64,000 nucleotides of DNA from NCBI GenBank assembly GCA_033725935.1, contig MU867134.1, positions 83,063 through 147,062 of the forward strand. Direction: 5' to 3'. A program made the translations under genes and the position numbers. This document shows positions 40,608 to 50,234 of this stretch, one piece after another (positions within the stretch are counted from its first letter, which is position 1; each line of letters opens with the position of its first letter). The notes under the pieces were generated by a model that saw nothing but the letters and a program-made list of their open reading frames with translations, was not told the DNA's origin and did no database searches. The DNA is from Cladorrhinum sp. PSN259. Lineage: Eukaryota > Ascomycota > Sordariomycetes > Sordariales > Podosporaceae.

Positions 40608-41291
40608 ATGTCCTCCCTTCTTTCTCTCTTTCTCTTCAAGTTCCTGTCGTCGTCCGCTGCAACCAGCAATATCAAGCACAACTTTGCCGAAATGCCCGAG
40701 TCGGAATCTGAGACTGCACCACTGCCAGCTCTCACTCTCAGTGTGCTTGTCCTTCTTGACAACATCGATCCGACATTGGTTCTAACCTTTCATGATCCCT
40801 ACACTGCAACGCTCGTCTTAGAGTTCCCGATACTATTGGGACCTAAAGTCTATACCGTCCGGATCGACGACAAGACATTCTTTGGAATTGGCTTCAAAGA
40901 CCCGGTTGACGCACAAGCTTGGTACGACGACAAAGTTCAAAAAAAACATTTTGGCGCCTTGTTTCAGTATTCTGACGCCACCCGCCATACCATATGGATC
41001 GCTAGAGCCATGAGCTGGCCTGAGTTGCAGGAGAAGTTACCATACGGCCTTCCAGCACGGCCGAGGGGCCGGATTGAGAGGCATGAGAGACCCCGTTCTC
41101 CATTCAGAACGTCTACTCCAACCGAGTGGGAACGTCGTCGGCCAGATTCTCCTCGGCGGGATGACTCTAGTGAGGAATCTGCCGACGCTCACAGAACGAG
41201 AAAGACCGTGAATAGAACCAGAAATGTTGTGGATTCTATTGGAAAGGGTATCGTGAAGCTTCAAGGCATCGCAGAAAAGCGAACACTATAA
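40608..41291 (+). CDS. Hypothetical protein, basic C-terminal tail
   Basis: 227 residues if started at 40608. The second ATG (40692, MPESESETAPLPALTLSVLV) may be the true start because the first 28 residues lack sequence character. Residues ~45-150 look like a compact beta/alpha domain (LDNIDPTLVLTFHDPYTATL, KVYTVRIDDKTFFGIGFKDP, WYDDKVQKKHFGALFQYSDA, HTIWIARAMSWPELQEKLPY). The rest is Arg/Ser/Pro-rich and probably disordered, then a short basic helix (VNRTRNVVDSIGKGIVKLQG). No signal peptide, no membrane segment, no recognised family. It is divergently placed against the DUF6594 gene. Confidence 0.6.
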   Translation: MSSLLSLFLFKFLSSSAATSNIKHNFAEMPESESETAPLPALTLSVLVLLDNIDPTLVLTFHDPYTATLVLEFPILLGPKVYTVRIDDKTFFGIGFKDPVDAQAWYDDKVQKKHFGALFQYSDATRHTIWIARAMSWPELQEKLPYGLPARPRGRIERHERPRSPFRTSTPTEWERRRPDSPRRDDSSEESADAHRTRKTVNRTRNVVDSIGKGIVKLQGIAEKRTL

Positions 41292-42304
41292 TGCCTGTGC
41301 CTCCTCCGAATGGACCTAGAATGCTACATTCGGTTGTGCCAGTCTAGTTTAGAATGGTAAACATATCCAGCGCTTGATCAGATTCAAGGGAGCACCTGGC
41401 CACTTTATTGCGACATACTTTAGAATATGAAGCTCTTGAATAAACACAGCATTGCTCATGCTTGAGTCTCTCTCTTCCACACTTGGCCTCTTCGCCTTTC
41501 ATACCTGGGGGCTGAGTGAGAAAAGCAAAGCTCTATCACCTGCTACGGAGTACTGTCTGTCTCGGGGCAGAGTTTTGCACAACAAATGATCAAAGCGATG
41601 GTATCTATTGACAGTATAAGATTCAAAGAGTTAAAGACAGTTAGTTTCATGTAGGTTCAAATCAAAATACTCCCCCCACACAACCCCCCCTTACCTGCTA
41701 AATACCCTACCCACCTGTATACATCCAATCTACATCTAATTTCTGCATACTCCTATCATGTCCCCAGTCAATACTGGCCTGAAACACAACAATCCCCAAT
41801 TTGGACAAGGGTCACGGTACATGTTTGTGGGCTGTGTATGTCGAATCAAGAAGGTTGGAGTCGGGCCAGTAATAGTAGTCGTTTTTCTTTCTGGGTTTGG
41901 CGTCGATGTTGGTTCTCTGTCTCTCGATGACGCTTCTGACTCAGGAAACGTGGGCTGATGGCTCTGACCAAGGGTGTAGGGAAGCTTCTTCAGGTTCCAG
42001 TTTGCAGACGATGTCATCCAAACAACTCGCGAAAAGAAGGAGATGAACCAGGCGAGTCTCTTTCAAGGAAAGACTGAGGGGGCGGTAAAGTGACGCCGTG
42101 ATGGATGATTTCGTCAGATTTGGGCGAAGTGCCGCACATGATGAGGCACACTTTGACTCTGGTTAGGCGGACTGCGACCCCTGAATCTGGGCTGTCATGG
42201 GCATGGCCCATACCCCGCAATATTGCCCAACATCTCTTGGTCTTTCCAGAACCTCCTTGCTCAACATCTCAACTGCCAAACCAAACTTCGAGTATATTTC
42301 CGCC
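41292..42304. other. Intergenic region upstream of HET gene
   Basis: No convincing coding sequence. C-run at 41675-41692. The HET frame is open from 42197 but without family-like sequence before 42305. Confidence 0.5.
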
Positions 42305-44146
42305 ATGGACAATTTGTGCACGCGATGGCTCGGCCTCACGCCCAATAACCCACTACACATAGCCAAATGCAGCAACGATCAAGATTGCGCGGGGTGTGTA
42401 GTCCTCGTCAAAGTCAGGAATCACTTTGGGCAAACCAAGCCCGAGAAAGTGGGCATTTCTTATCATTCACTCGGAGGCGCGCGTTACTTTGGGATACATG
42501 TCCGCAAGTCAATCATCGACTACATGAACCCAACGGCCTTTCTATACACCAGCGAAGGTAGCGCACCGAACCCGTGGAAGCTGAATGCACCACCTCCCTC
42601 GGAAAGATCAGTAAGCGCCGCCATAGCTCAGATCCGTTTTTGGTTAGGGGAATGTGCAAACCATCCAGGTTGTGCATTATCTTCATGGAATCCCGATATT
42701 CCCCTCCCGACAAGGGTTCTTGACCTCGCCAGGTACAACCCGGATGATCTTGGCTCTAGCATAGTCACTCTTGTTGAATCAAAGGGTAGAGAGGCCAAAT
42801 ACGTCGCCCTCTCCTACTGCTGGGGCACTCAAAACAACAACCTCAAGACTACCCCTGAAACTATCCAACGCCACAAACAAGGAATCCCCTTTACGGATCT
42901 ACCACTAACTTTCCAACACACAGCACAAATCGCACGAGCAGTGGACGTGCAATATATATGGATCGACTCACTCTGCATCATCCAAGATGAAGAACACAAG
43001 ACGGACTGGAACCGCGAAGCCCCTCGCATGGCCGATGTTTATCGAGGCTCCTTCCTCACCGTCTCGGCCACATGGGGAGATACACCCCACAGCGGATGCT
43101 TTATCGACCCTCAACCGGGAACCACGATTGGGCCCATTGTGGTCCGTGAGGTAAAGCACTTTCCGGATACCCTAAGAGTAGCATTACCGGAGAATAACCC
43201 TGCCGAAGGATTTCATCTCTTGACGCGAGGTTGGACGTACCAAGAGCGTACATTATCTCCCCGGCTAATTCATTTCGGCCGTCACGAGATGATATGGGAA
43301 TGTTCCACCAGCTGCACGTGCGAGTGCGGGCAGGCTAAGGATTCCCACTTGGGCTTATCAAAAGCGCAGTTCCATGATTTAATCAGCAGTCCCTGGGGAG
43401 AAAAATGGCCAAATGCCTGGCGCCGAATGATTATTCAGTACTCGGCTTTGCATTTGACGTACGCTAGCGATAAACTGCCTGCGCTTTCTGGGCTGGCAGA
43501 CCAGATTCAGCGGAGCAGCAATCAGACGTACATTGCGGGTATGTGGCAGGAGACGTTGGTGCTCGACATGTGCTGGTACCTGCCTAGGATCGCGGGCAAG
43601 CCTCCCAAAAGGCCGTACGCTACATATCAAGCACCGAGTTGGTCCTGGGCATCTGTGAATGGGCCCGTCGAATACCCTGGTGAAGTATATGCCGACCAGG
43701 ATCAGAATGGAGCTCTTGCGAACCCGAGGCAGTACGCTGAAGTTGTGAGCGCTATGTGCTTCCCGGCGGGTCCCTCCCCGTTGGGGTCACTGAAGGGCGG
43801 ATATGTTGTTTTGAGTTGTTATCTACTCCCAGCTTATGCGGTCTTTGCTCCAAATTCTTGGGACGGTATCTCCATACAGGTCTGCGATTGGTTCTTCGAC
43901 TGGTATCCCGACGACAAGTATCAACTGGAAGAAGGGGAAGAATGTTATGCTATACCCATAGCATCGACAAACTCTCTGAATTTGTATGCGCTGGTCGTAA
44001 AGGACGTTGCCGAGGATTCGGAGGATGACATTACGGCTCCTATTCGGATCGGATTGGCGGTCAAATACTATCAAGCAGAGGACGAGATTGTTGGCTGGGA
44101 GGATATAGTTGAGGGCGTAGAGAAAGATATAGTGGAGTTGTTCTAA
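42305..44146 (+). CDS. HET (heterokaryon incompatibility) domain protein
   Basis: 613 residues from ATG 42305 (cgccATGG context); an upstream in-frame ATG at 42197 would add 36 residues lacking family character. The N terminus is Cys-containing (MDNLCTRWLG, CSNDQDCAGC), as in many HET proteins. HET core: YVALSYCWGTQ, GIPFTDLPLTFQHTAQIARA, YIWIDSLCIIQDEEHKTDWN, EAPRMADVYRGSFLTVSATW, followed by the RGWTYQERTLSPRLIHFG box. The C-terminal half contains YQAPSWSWASVNGPV, another standard HET-protein motif, and a Cys/His-rich CTCECG insert after MIWECS. HET proteins trigger cell death on non-self fusion in some species; most family members, including this one, have no assigned trigger. Cytosolic, intronless. 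Confidence 0.92.
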   Translation: MDNLCTRWLGLTPNNPLHIAKCSNDQDCAGCVVLVKVRNHFGQTKPEKVGISYHSLGGARYFGIHVRKSIIDYMNPTAFLYTSEGSAPNPWKLNAPPPSERSVSAAIAQIRFWLGECANHPGCALSSWNPDIPLPTRVLDLARYNPDDLGSSIVTLVESKGREAKYVALSYCWGTQNNNLKTTPETIQRHKQGIPFTDLPLTFQHTAQIARAVDVQYIWIDSLCIIQDEEHKTDWNREAPRMADVYRGSFLTVSATWGDTPHSGCFIDPQPGTTIGPIVVREVKHFPDTLRVALPENNPAEGFHLLTRGWTYQERTLSPRLIHFGRHEMIWECSTSCTCECGQAKDSHLGLSKAQFHDLISSPWGEKWPNAWRRMIIQYSALHLTYASDKLPALSGLADQIQRSSNQTYIAGMWQETLVLDMCWYLPRIAGKPPKRPYATYQAPSWSWASVNGPVEYPGEVYADQDQNGALANPRQYAEVVSAMCFPAGPSPLGSLKGGYVVLSCYLLPAYAVFAPNSWDGISIQVCDWFFDWYPDDKYQLEEGEECYAIPIASTNSLNLYALVVKDVAEDSEDDITAPIRIGLAVKYYQAEDEIVGWEDIVEGVEKDIVELF

Positions 44147-44393
44147 AACGCTTAAATCTATCCTGACGATCACAGGAGAAGGTTGTGCATCCTCTCTTCA
44201 ACTTACACATGGTTACCCACGAGGTCGCTGCGGGGAAAGTTGAGTGTTTCCTGTTTAGGACGCAATGACGCACGCATCTCTTGTGGTTTGTCCAACTTTC
44301 CCCACTAATATTTGATGCACCTTCTTCTGAATTTGGTCCAGCATTCCGTCTCATTAACACTTTCTTTTTATTTTAATTCTTTAAGCTTTCAAA

Positions 44394-45548
44394 ATGGCAA
44401 ACGACCTACAGCTCCCTCAGCAACTCGCATCAGCCAACCAGACACTCACAGCCCAGTGTCACTGCAAATCGGTACACATCACCATCACCATCCCCACTTC
44501 AACTCTCCCGCTCCCCGTGCACATCTGCCACTGCCAAATCTGCCGCAACATCCACGGGACACCATGCAGCTTTCACGCGCCCCTTCCTCAGGGAATCCAA
44601 CCCGAATTCATCTCACCCTCCTCCCTCGAGACCTCTTTAACAGGGTACATGCACAAACTCGCAAAATCTGAACGATTCTTTTGTTCCACATGCGGCTGCC
44701 ACATAGGCGACCGCGATCTCGAACTCGATTCCGGCACAGGAAAACCCAAATGGCACATCGCAACCTCAATCTTCACACCTAATTCTGAATCCTATTTCCA
44801 GCTCCGCTCGCACGCCTTCACTGCCTCCTCCAAGGGCGACGGGCTCTACTCGTGGCTTCCCTCAGTCAACGGGCGTGAATTGCACACTTGGAACCCCGCA
44901 CCTGACGACCATGAGTTTTCTATTCCGCGCGCAGAGACGCCGGAGCCACAGTTTGATGACCAAGGAAACCAAGTCCTCCTAGCAGAGTGCCATTGCTCCG
45001 GCGTCAAGTTCACCATCCCGCGCCCAACAGCTGAAGAAAAGTCCGACCCGTTCTTATCCCGCTTCATTAGTAGGGAGGATGACTCGAAGCGGGTTGCCTG
45101 TCTCTGTGTCTGCACGGATTGTCGACTTGTGGATGGGACGCATGTTATTGGGTGGGCATTTGCTCCGCTCAAGAGTTTGCAGCCTTCGATCCCGGCGAAT
45201 TTCACGGGTTTCGGGACATTAAAGGCCTATCGCTCGTCCGAGAATGTGCTGAGAGGGTTTTGTGGAAAGTGTGGCGCTACGGTGTTTTATACCTCTGATG
45301 ATGAAAAGCGGGCGCCGACTGAGGAGAAAAGGGTTGTTGATATTGCTGTCGGAATACTGAGAGCTCCCGAGGGGGATGTTGCTGCTGAAAAATGGTTGAC
45401 TTGGCGGACTGGAAGGTTAGCAAAGATGCAGAGCGGGAAGGACTACGATAACAGTTTCGCGGAGAGCTTGAAGAAGGGGATGGAAGACTGGGGACGCAAG
45501 AAGTATGGGAAGGTGGTTGAGTTTAATATCCCGCAGGATGATGCGTAG
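44394..45548 (+). CDS. Double GFA-domain (glutathione-dependent formaldehyde-activating enzyme-like) protein
   Basis: 384 residues, intronless, start ATG 44394 (tcaaaATGG). Two GFA/CENP-V-like zinc domains: residues ~18-145 with AQCHCKS, HICHCQICRNIHGTPCSF and FFCSTCGCHIGDRD; and ~205-345 with AECHCSGVKFTIP, CLCVCTDCRLVDGTHVIGWA and GFCGKCGATVFY. The paired CxC, CHCxxC/CVCxxC and CxxCG motifs are intact in both halves, so two Zn-binding folds are expected. The GFA family takes its name from a bacterial protein proposed to speed S-hydroxymethyl-glutathione formation; most fungal members have no tested activity. No signal peptide. Same orientation as the HET gene, 247 bp downstream. Confidence 0.9.
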   Translation: MANDLQLPQQLASANQTLTAQCHCKSVHITITIPTSTLPLPVHICHCQICRNIHGTPCSFHAPLPQGIQPEFISPSSLETSLTGYMHKLAKSERFFCSTCGCHIGDRDLELDSGTGKPKWHIATSIFTPNSESYFQLRSHAFTASSKGDGLYSWLPSVNGRELHTWNPAPDDHEFSIPRAETPEPQFDDQGNQVLLAECHCSGVKFTIPRPTAEEKSDPFLSRFISREDDSKRVACLCVCTDCRLVDGTHVIGWAFAPLKSLQPSIPANFTGFGTLKAYRSSENVLRGFCGKCGATVFYTSDDEKRAPTEEKRVVDIAVGILRAPEGDVAAEKWLTWRTGRLAKMQSGKDYDNSFAESLKKGMEDWGRKKYGKVVEFNIPQDDA

Positions 45549-45701
45549 GAGAAGCCATAGGATTGTGGGCTGTTGATGCAGACAACTCTGAGAGATCTAG
45601 CAAATTTTGTTATTACGGGAGATTTTATCCCATCATATACTCTTCAATATGTGCGCTCCATCTCACTCCCACACCAGCCTTTGTCGCATCATCGCATCAA
45701 A

Positions 45702-46271
45702 TCAAGATCCAATCCTCAACCCAGCCTTCTTGCCTCCCTCCGGCGGTATCCCATCTGTTACCGTCGAATTCGCGCCCGTAATATCCTCCTCAGTATTTAA
45801 CCCTCCTCCCCTTGGATCCCTATTCCACTGATGTACCACCTCTGGATGTCGATTCGCAACATGTGCCGCTTCATACGGCGGCGGCGGCGCGTCATGATGG
45901 TCGTTTATACTCAAGTTATTATTCGTGCCCAAAACGACCGGCCTGGGAACTGGCACCGGCGGGCTCGGACTCTGCTTCAGCGCTATTTCGACTTGTTTTT
46001 CCCTCTGCGCCAGTCTTCGTCGTCGTCGGTCTTTGTAGACGCAAAAACACGTTGTGATGAGGAAAAAGATGACGATTGACACGACGATGCCTGCTATTTC
46101 TGCTGGGTGGATGTTGAGGCCTTCGTCGTCGTCGTCGCCGTCTTCGGTGAATGGAAAGCTTTTGGTCTTGGCGGGTGGAGAGCCGCTGGGAAATAAGGGT
46201 TCGCTGTTTTCTCCTGGTGCGAAGCGGGGTGCAAGAAGCCTGCCTGCTGCTCGGATGAGGGTTGGTGGCAT
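45702..46271 (-). CDS. Single-pass membrane protein with PPPY motif
   Basis: 189 residues, intronless, from ATG 46271. An acidic EDGDDDDEG segment precedes one transmembrane helix (residues ~57-79, EIAGIVVSIVIFFLITTCFC), then the basic stop-transfer DRRRRR, placing the C terminus in the cytosol. The cytosolic tail carries QSPSPPVPVPRP and DAPPPPYEAAH, with a PPPY motif that could recruit WW-domain ubiquitin ligases of the Rsp5 type. No obvious N-terminal signal peptide. No family is recognised; similar small fungal proteins are usually unannotated. The 3' end converges on the GFA gene. Confidence 0.7.
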   Translation of the reverse strand: MPPTLIRAAGRLLAPRFAPGENSEPLFPSGSPPAKTKSFPFTEDGDDDDEGLNIHPAEIAGIVVSIVIFFLITTCFCVYKDRRRRRLAQREKQVEIALKQSPSPPVPVPRPVVLGTNNNLSINDHHDAPPPPYEAAHVANRHPEVVHQWNRDPRGGGLNTEEDITGANSTVTDGIPPEGGKKAGLRIGS

Positions 46272-47935
46272 TGTTGTTGATGTTGGGATTCAAGTTGTGC
46301 TGGCTGGCTGGCGTTTGTTCGGGCAGAAGACCCCGGGTGAGATTTGAGATTGGAAGGCCGCCTCGAAATTGTTAAAGAATACGCGCGCGGTCAAAATTGA
46401 ATTCTCATATAACCACACTGGAAGGACGTTGACCAAAAAGAGAAAAAAGGAAAAAGGAAAAAGAATCGCCAATCAATTTCCAAAAGTGAGACGGACGGGG
46501 ACACAGAAGAAAAAGTCTGACAGGATATGCCCATCCATTCTTACATGTATGTATTTCCACCTTTGGTCCAACTCTCGGCACCGAAATAGAACAACAACAT
46601 TTTCCCGCCCTCCCTGGTGTGCTGCTGCGTCTGCTGTGTCACTTTGTCTCACTCTCCACCCATCCATTTCATCCCGCCTCACACACCACCATCAGTGAGC
46701 ACCCCACTTCCAGATTCTCCCTTCTCAGCTCAAAGGTCTTGAAAGTAACCCCCTGAAATTTTTGGCAAAGAGTGTTAAAGAATTACTCGAGTTTTTATCA
46801 ATCAATCCTAACAAAATTCATGAGTACCGCTCTCTCTCTCACCTAGCCCCAATTCTCATGTTTCGGAACCGAGTACCTCAAAAAGAAAGGTGTGGTGACA
46901 TCCTGTTGCGATCCCTTGAAACGCGTTGCTTTGGGCGTTTCGCTGCTGCGCCGAAGGGGTGCATGCATGCATACGTATGTACATTACACAAACCGTATGT
47001 TTTTTTTTTTTTTTGTCTGAGATCTGCTTGTGCGCGATGATCATCCCCATCCCGACTCGGCAATCCTACTGTACATCAACAAGTAAAATGGGTGAATGAA
47101 TGGCTGACGTTTCTCTGTGTGTGTGTGCATTGTTCGGACACCGAAACTTGCATCCTTACCGAGACTGAAATGTAAGCCATTAAAAAGGATTTTCTGCCAA
47201 TGGTTTTTTTTGCTTTTTTTCTTTTTTTTGTTGCTGTAACAAGTTTTGATCAATGCAACTAGTTTTACATAACTTATTTGAAAGTATTTATGTACAATAC
47301 CAGAGATGCTAAAGTGTTTTGTTTAAAAAATAATAATAATCGGTCTTTGGAATACCTCCACTCCCGTCTGACTGACTGTCCGTCTTACATAGTCTACAGT
47401 TTTTCTTTTTCTCATAATACTTGTAGGGAAACAAGATTTTTTTTTTCCCTCCATGTTTCTAAAACACAAATTCAAATGAAGAAAAAGAGAAACAGCATTT
47501 GGCGAATATTAATTACGTTTCACACATTCAAGTGGTAGCTCCGGTTTGCGAGGGAGAAAAGAAACGGACACAGAGAGGAGGGGGATGGGACAAAGGGATT
47601 GAAGAACGCGTGCGCTCTGTCTCACCAGCTGAGTGCAAAAACTAACGGGGGTTGAGATGACCCGGCAGCAGCAGGGTAAGACAAGCAATCAATATGCGAC
47701 TGATAATTGTGGGACAAAAAAAAAAACTACTCGGAACTTTCAGACAATTTCTTTTCTTTTCTTTTTTAAGCTGACATACAGATTGCTATTGTTCCCCAAC
47801 CGTCAGTTTAAATATGGGCCGCCAAAATGATCAAAATGCGTCCCCCCTGATCTTGTTATGCATTAAATGCAACTAAAAAAAAGTTCCCTTCTTTTGCTCT
47901 TTGTCATGCCCGTCACTAATAACTAGAGACGCCCC
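46272..47935. other. AT-rich intergenic region with homopolymer tracts
   Basis: 1.66 kb with many A/T homopolymers (46996-47014, 47206-47230, 47435-47449) and a GT run near 47117. No coding sequence identified. It may contain long UTRs. Confidence 0.55.
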
Positions 47936-49580
47936 TCAATCCAACCGAAACCCCGTCCTCTTAATCTTCCCATGTCCATCGTCCATAGGACCATTCCAAA
48001 CCTTCCGCGGGCCCTCCCCGGCATCCGTCATCATCATCAACGCCCAAACAGACACGAGAAACACCAATATGCCCGTGACGACCCAAGCAACAATCTTGTC
48101 AGCCATCGTGATCTCCCTCTCGGTCCTCTTTTCCGGCTGACCAGTCCCAACGCCGGCATTCGGGTTTCCCTTGGACGTCCCGCCGGTCGTGTTCGTTACC
48201 GGAGCCTTTGTATCCCCTTCAGCAGTAGCCAGCAGGCTTAGCAGCGCGCCCAAAGCATTCATTTGCTGTCCTGCTCCGGTGAGGCCGTCGTATTCTCCTC
48301 TGTCCCAACGGAAGCCGCAGACTCCGCCCACGTCGCGGCAGGACTGTGCCATTCCTTTTGTAGAGGACAGCAAGACGGGCATGATCATGTCGCGCACGAA
48401 GGGTGCAAGCTGCGTCGTTGATGCCAAGAATCGGTGGACATAGCCCTTGTAGGAGAGCATGTCGGTTGTGCACTGGTTCAAATCCGCTAGCTCGCAAGCG
48501 GGCTCCCTTGCTATGCCGTTGGGGAAGAAGAAGGCGATCGTTCGGTTGGTTAGGAAGGTGAGGTGGTTTTCCCAGACGGGCGACTCGTTGTACTGTGAAG
48601 GAACAGTCAGCATACGCAAGGTACTGTTGGGTGAGAGGTGAGTGCAAGACCTACAAAGCTGTACATAAAACCCAACCCCTGGATAAAGATGGCAGCAGTG
48701 TAGGAAAACTGCGCCTTGTTGATGTCGGTACAGTTATGCTCTGTGTGCGCGCCGTCATAGATATTGTAGTCGGCATCGATGTAACCCACAGCCACGTTCC
48801 AATCCCAGGTTTTGGATGCCCAATCTGCATAGGTAGAGTTGCCTGTGTAGCGAGCCAGTCTTGCGGCGATGTTGAAGAAGATGGCACTTGCGATGGTGTT
48901 CTTGTAGTTGTATCCATTGTTGGCGAGGGGAATCTGCCAGCGAAGACCGCCCGCGCAGTACTCAGTATCCCAGCGAGCTGCTTGGGTGTTGAAGACCGCT
49001 TGGGCCAATGCAAGCCATTGCGGTTTATCGGCAGGCGGGTTCTGGAAGTTGGTCTCTGCTGCCAGCATAGCCGCCATACCCCAGAAGCCTTGGTCATCGT
49101 TGCCGAGTGATGCCGTCCAATTGGGGGGCATAAAATTGTTCTCTGGCGAGTTGGCTTGGAAGATCAAACATCTCTCGACCTCGTTGTTGTAGGCAGTGTC
49201 GCCGGTGTAGTACCAGTAATCGATCAGGGTGCCCCAGAGAGCGCCGGCCTGTTCGTCAGTCAGTGTCAGGGATTGCCCACTGAAGCGTAAATATCTGTAA
49301 CTACTTACTTCCCACCAATAGTATGCTCCATGCGGGGGTGGTCCTGGTAGAATTCCGGGTGTCTCACCCGGCTGGTCGCCCTTGTAGTATGTCATCAAGT
49401 TGGCAGCGACCGTCTTTGCTGCAGCCTTGATCGAGTCTGCAATCCTTGTTGGATGAAATAGAACTACGAAACTTGAAACAAGGGCACTTTACCTGTGGAA
49501 CTGAAGTCGACATTAAGTGCCGCCCGAGCGCAGTCGGCGGCAACCGCCAGAAGAACTGCACCAACGACTCGGCCTCTCAT
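47936..49580 (-). CDS. GH76 DFG5/DCW1-type alpha-1,6-mannanase-like cell-wall protein
   Basis: Four exons, 49580-49493, 49436-49309, 49248-48655 and 48592-47936; introns 56, 60 and 62 bp; 488 residues. Signal peptide MRGRVVGAVLLAVAADCARA. GH76 core: YYKGDQPGETPGILPGPPP, YYWWEAGALWGTLIDYWYYT (spliced), GNDDQGFWGMAAMLAAE with the conserved Asp pair, and EHNCTDINKAQFSYTAAIFI. A C-terminal membrane helix (DKIVAWVVTGILVFLVSVWA) followed by a basic tail replaces or precedes a GPI signal. DFG5/DCW1 proteins are thought to transfer GPI-anchored glycoproteins from membrane to wall glucan through their mannan, and this is the expected role. Intron 2 is 60 bp, phase 0 and stop-free, so retention would insert 20 residues. 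Confidence 0.93.
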
Positions 49581-50234
49581 GTTTGCTGAGTCATCAAGTT
49601 GAGATAAAGGTGGCGTGGTCAGGTCTGGGGTAAGCGATGAATAGCGTCGTCTCAACCTTTTTGTCCAATTGGGGTCGACGGGAAACTAGACGATGTGGCA
49701 GTGGTGGGGTTGCTGTCGTGCGTGCGATGCAGGTCCCCGTTCCCCAGGCACAGGTGGTGAAATTAGTGTTAGTTACCTGTGCCCACGGCCCTGATAAAAA
49801 GGGATTATCCGTCACACAGCTGTTATTGCATGCAAGGAGATACGAAGGTTATGTCATGTCTTCAGTGTACCTTCCCGAGAACGAGAGACGGTACGCTGTC
49901 CGTGGCCTTTAAGGTTCATGAATTCAGCTATTGTGGCAATTCACTCACACAATGAGCAGATGTTTGACGAGCCCATATTCGTATTTCAAAGATGTCGAGT
50001 ATCCAGCCTTGCATGTTCCGAGGGAGAAGAGTGCGTCAGAGTCAGCCCGCAAGTTAAGAGCTTCTCGAAAACCACCTGCCCGTCATTAGAAGCGCCGAGA
50101 AGACGGAAGAGGCGCCAAAAGCCAGGGCATGAGCCTCCCTGACACTTCAAGAGATTTCAATACTGCAAACATGGAATTTTTCACGCGAGCGCCAAAAATG
50201 GCCCCTATGCTGACAGACTGCAGCATCTCTATTG
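49581..50234. other. Intergenic region
   Basis: Promoter of the GH76 gene and 3' flank of the membrane-protein gene. Nothing identified. Confidence 0.5.
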
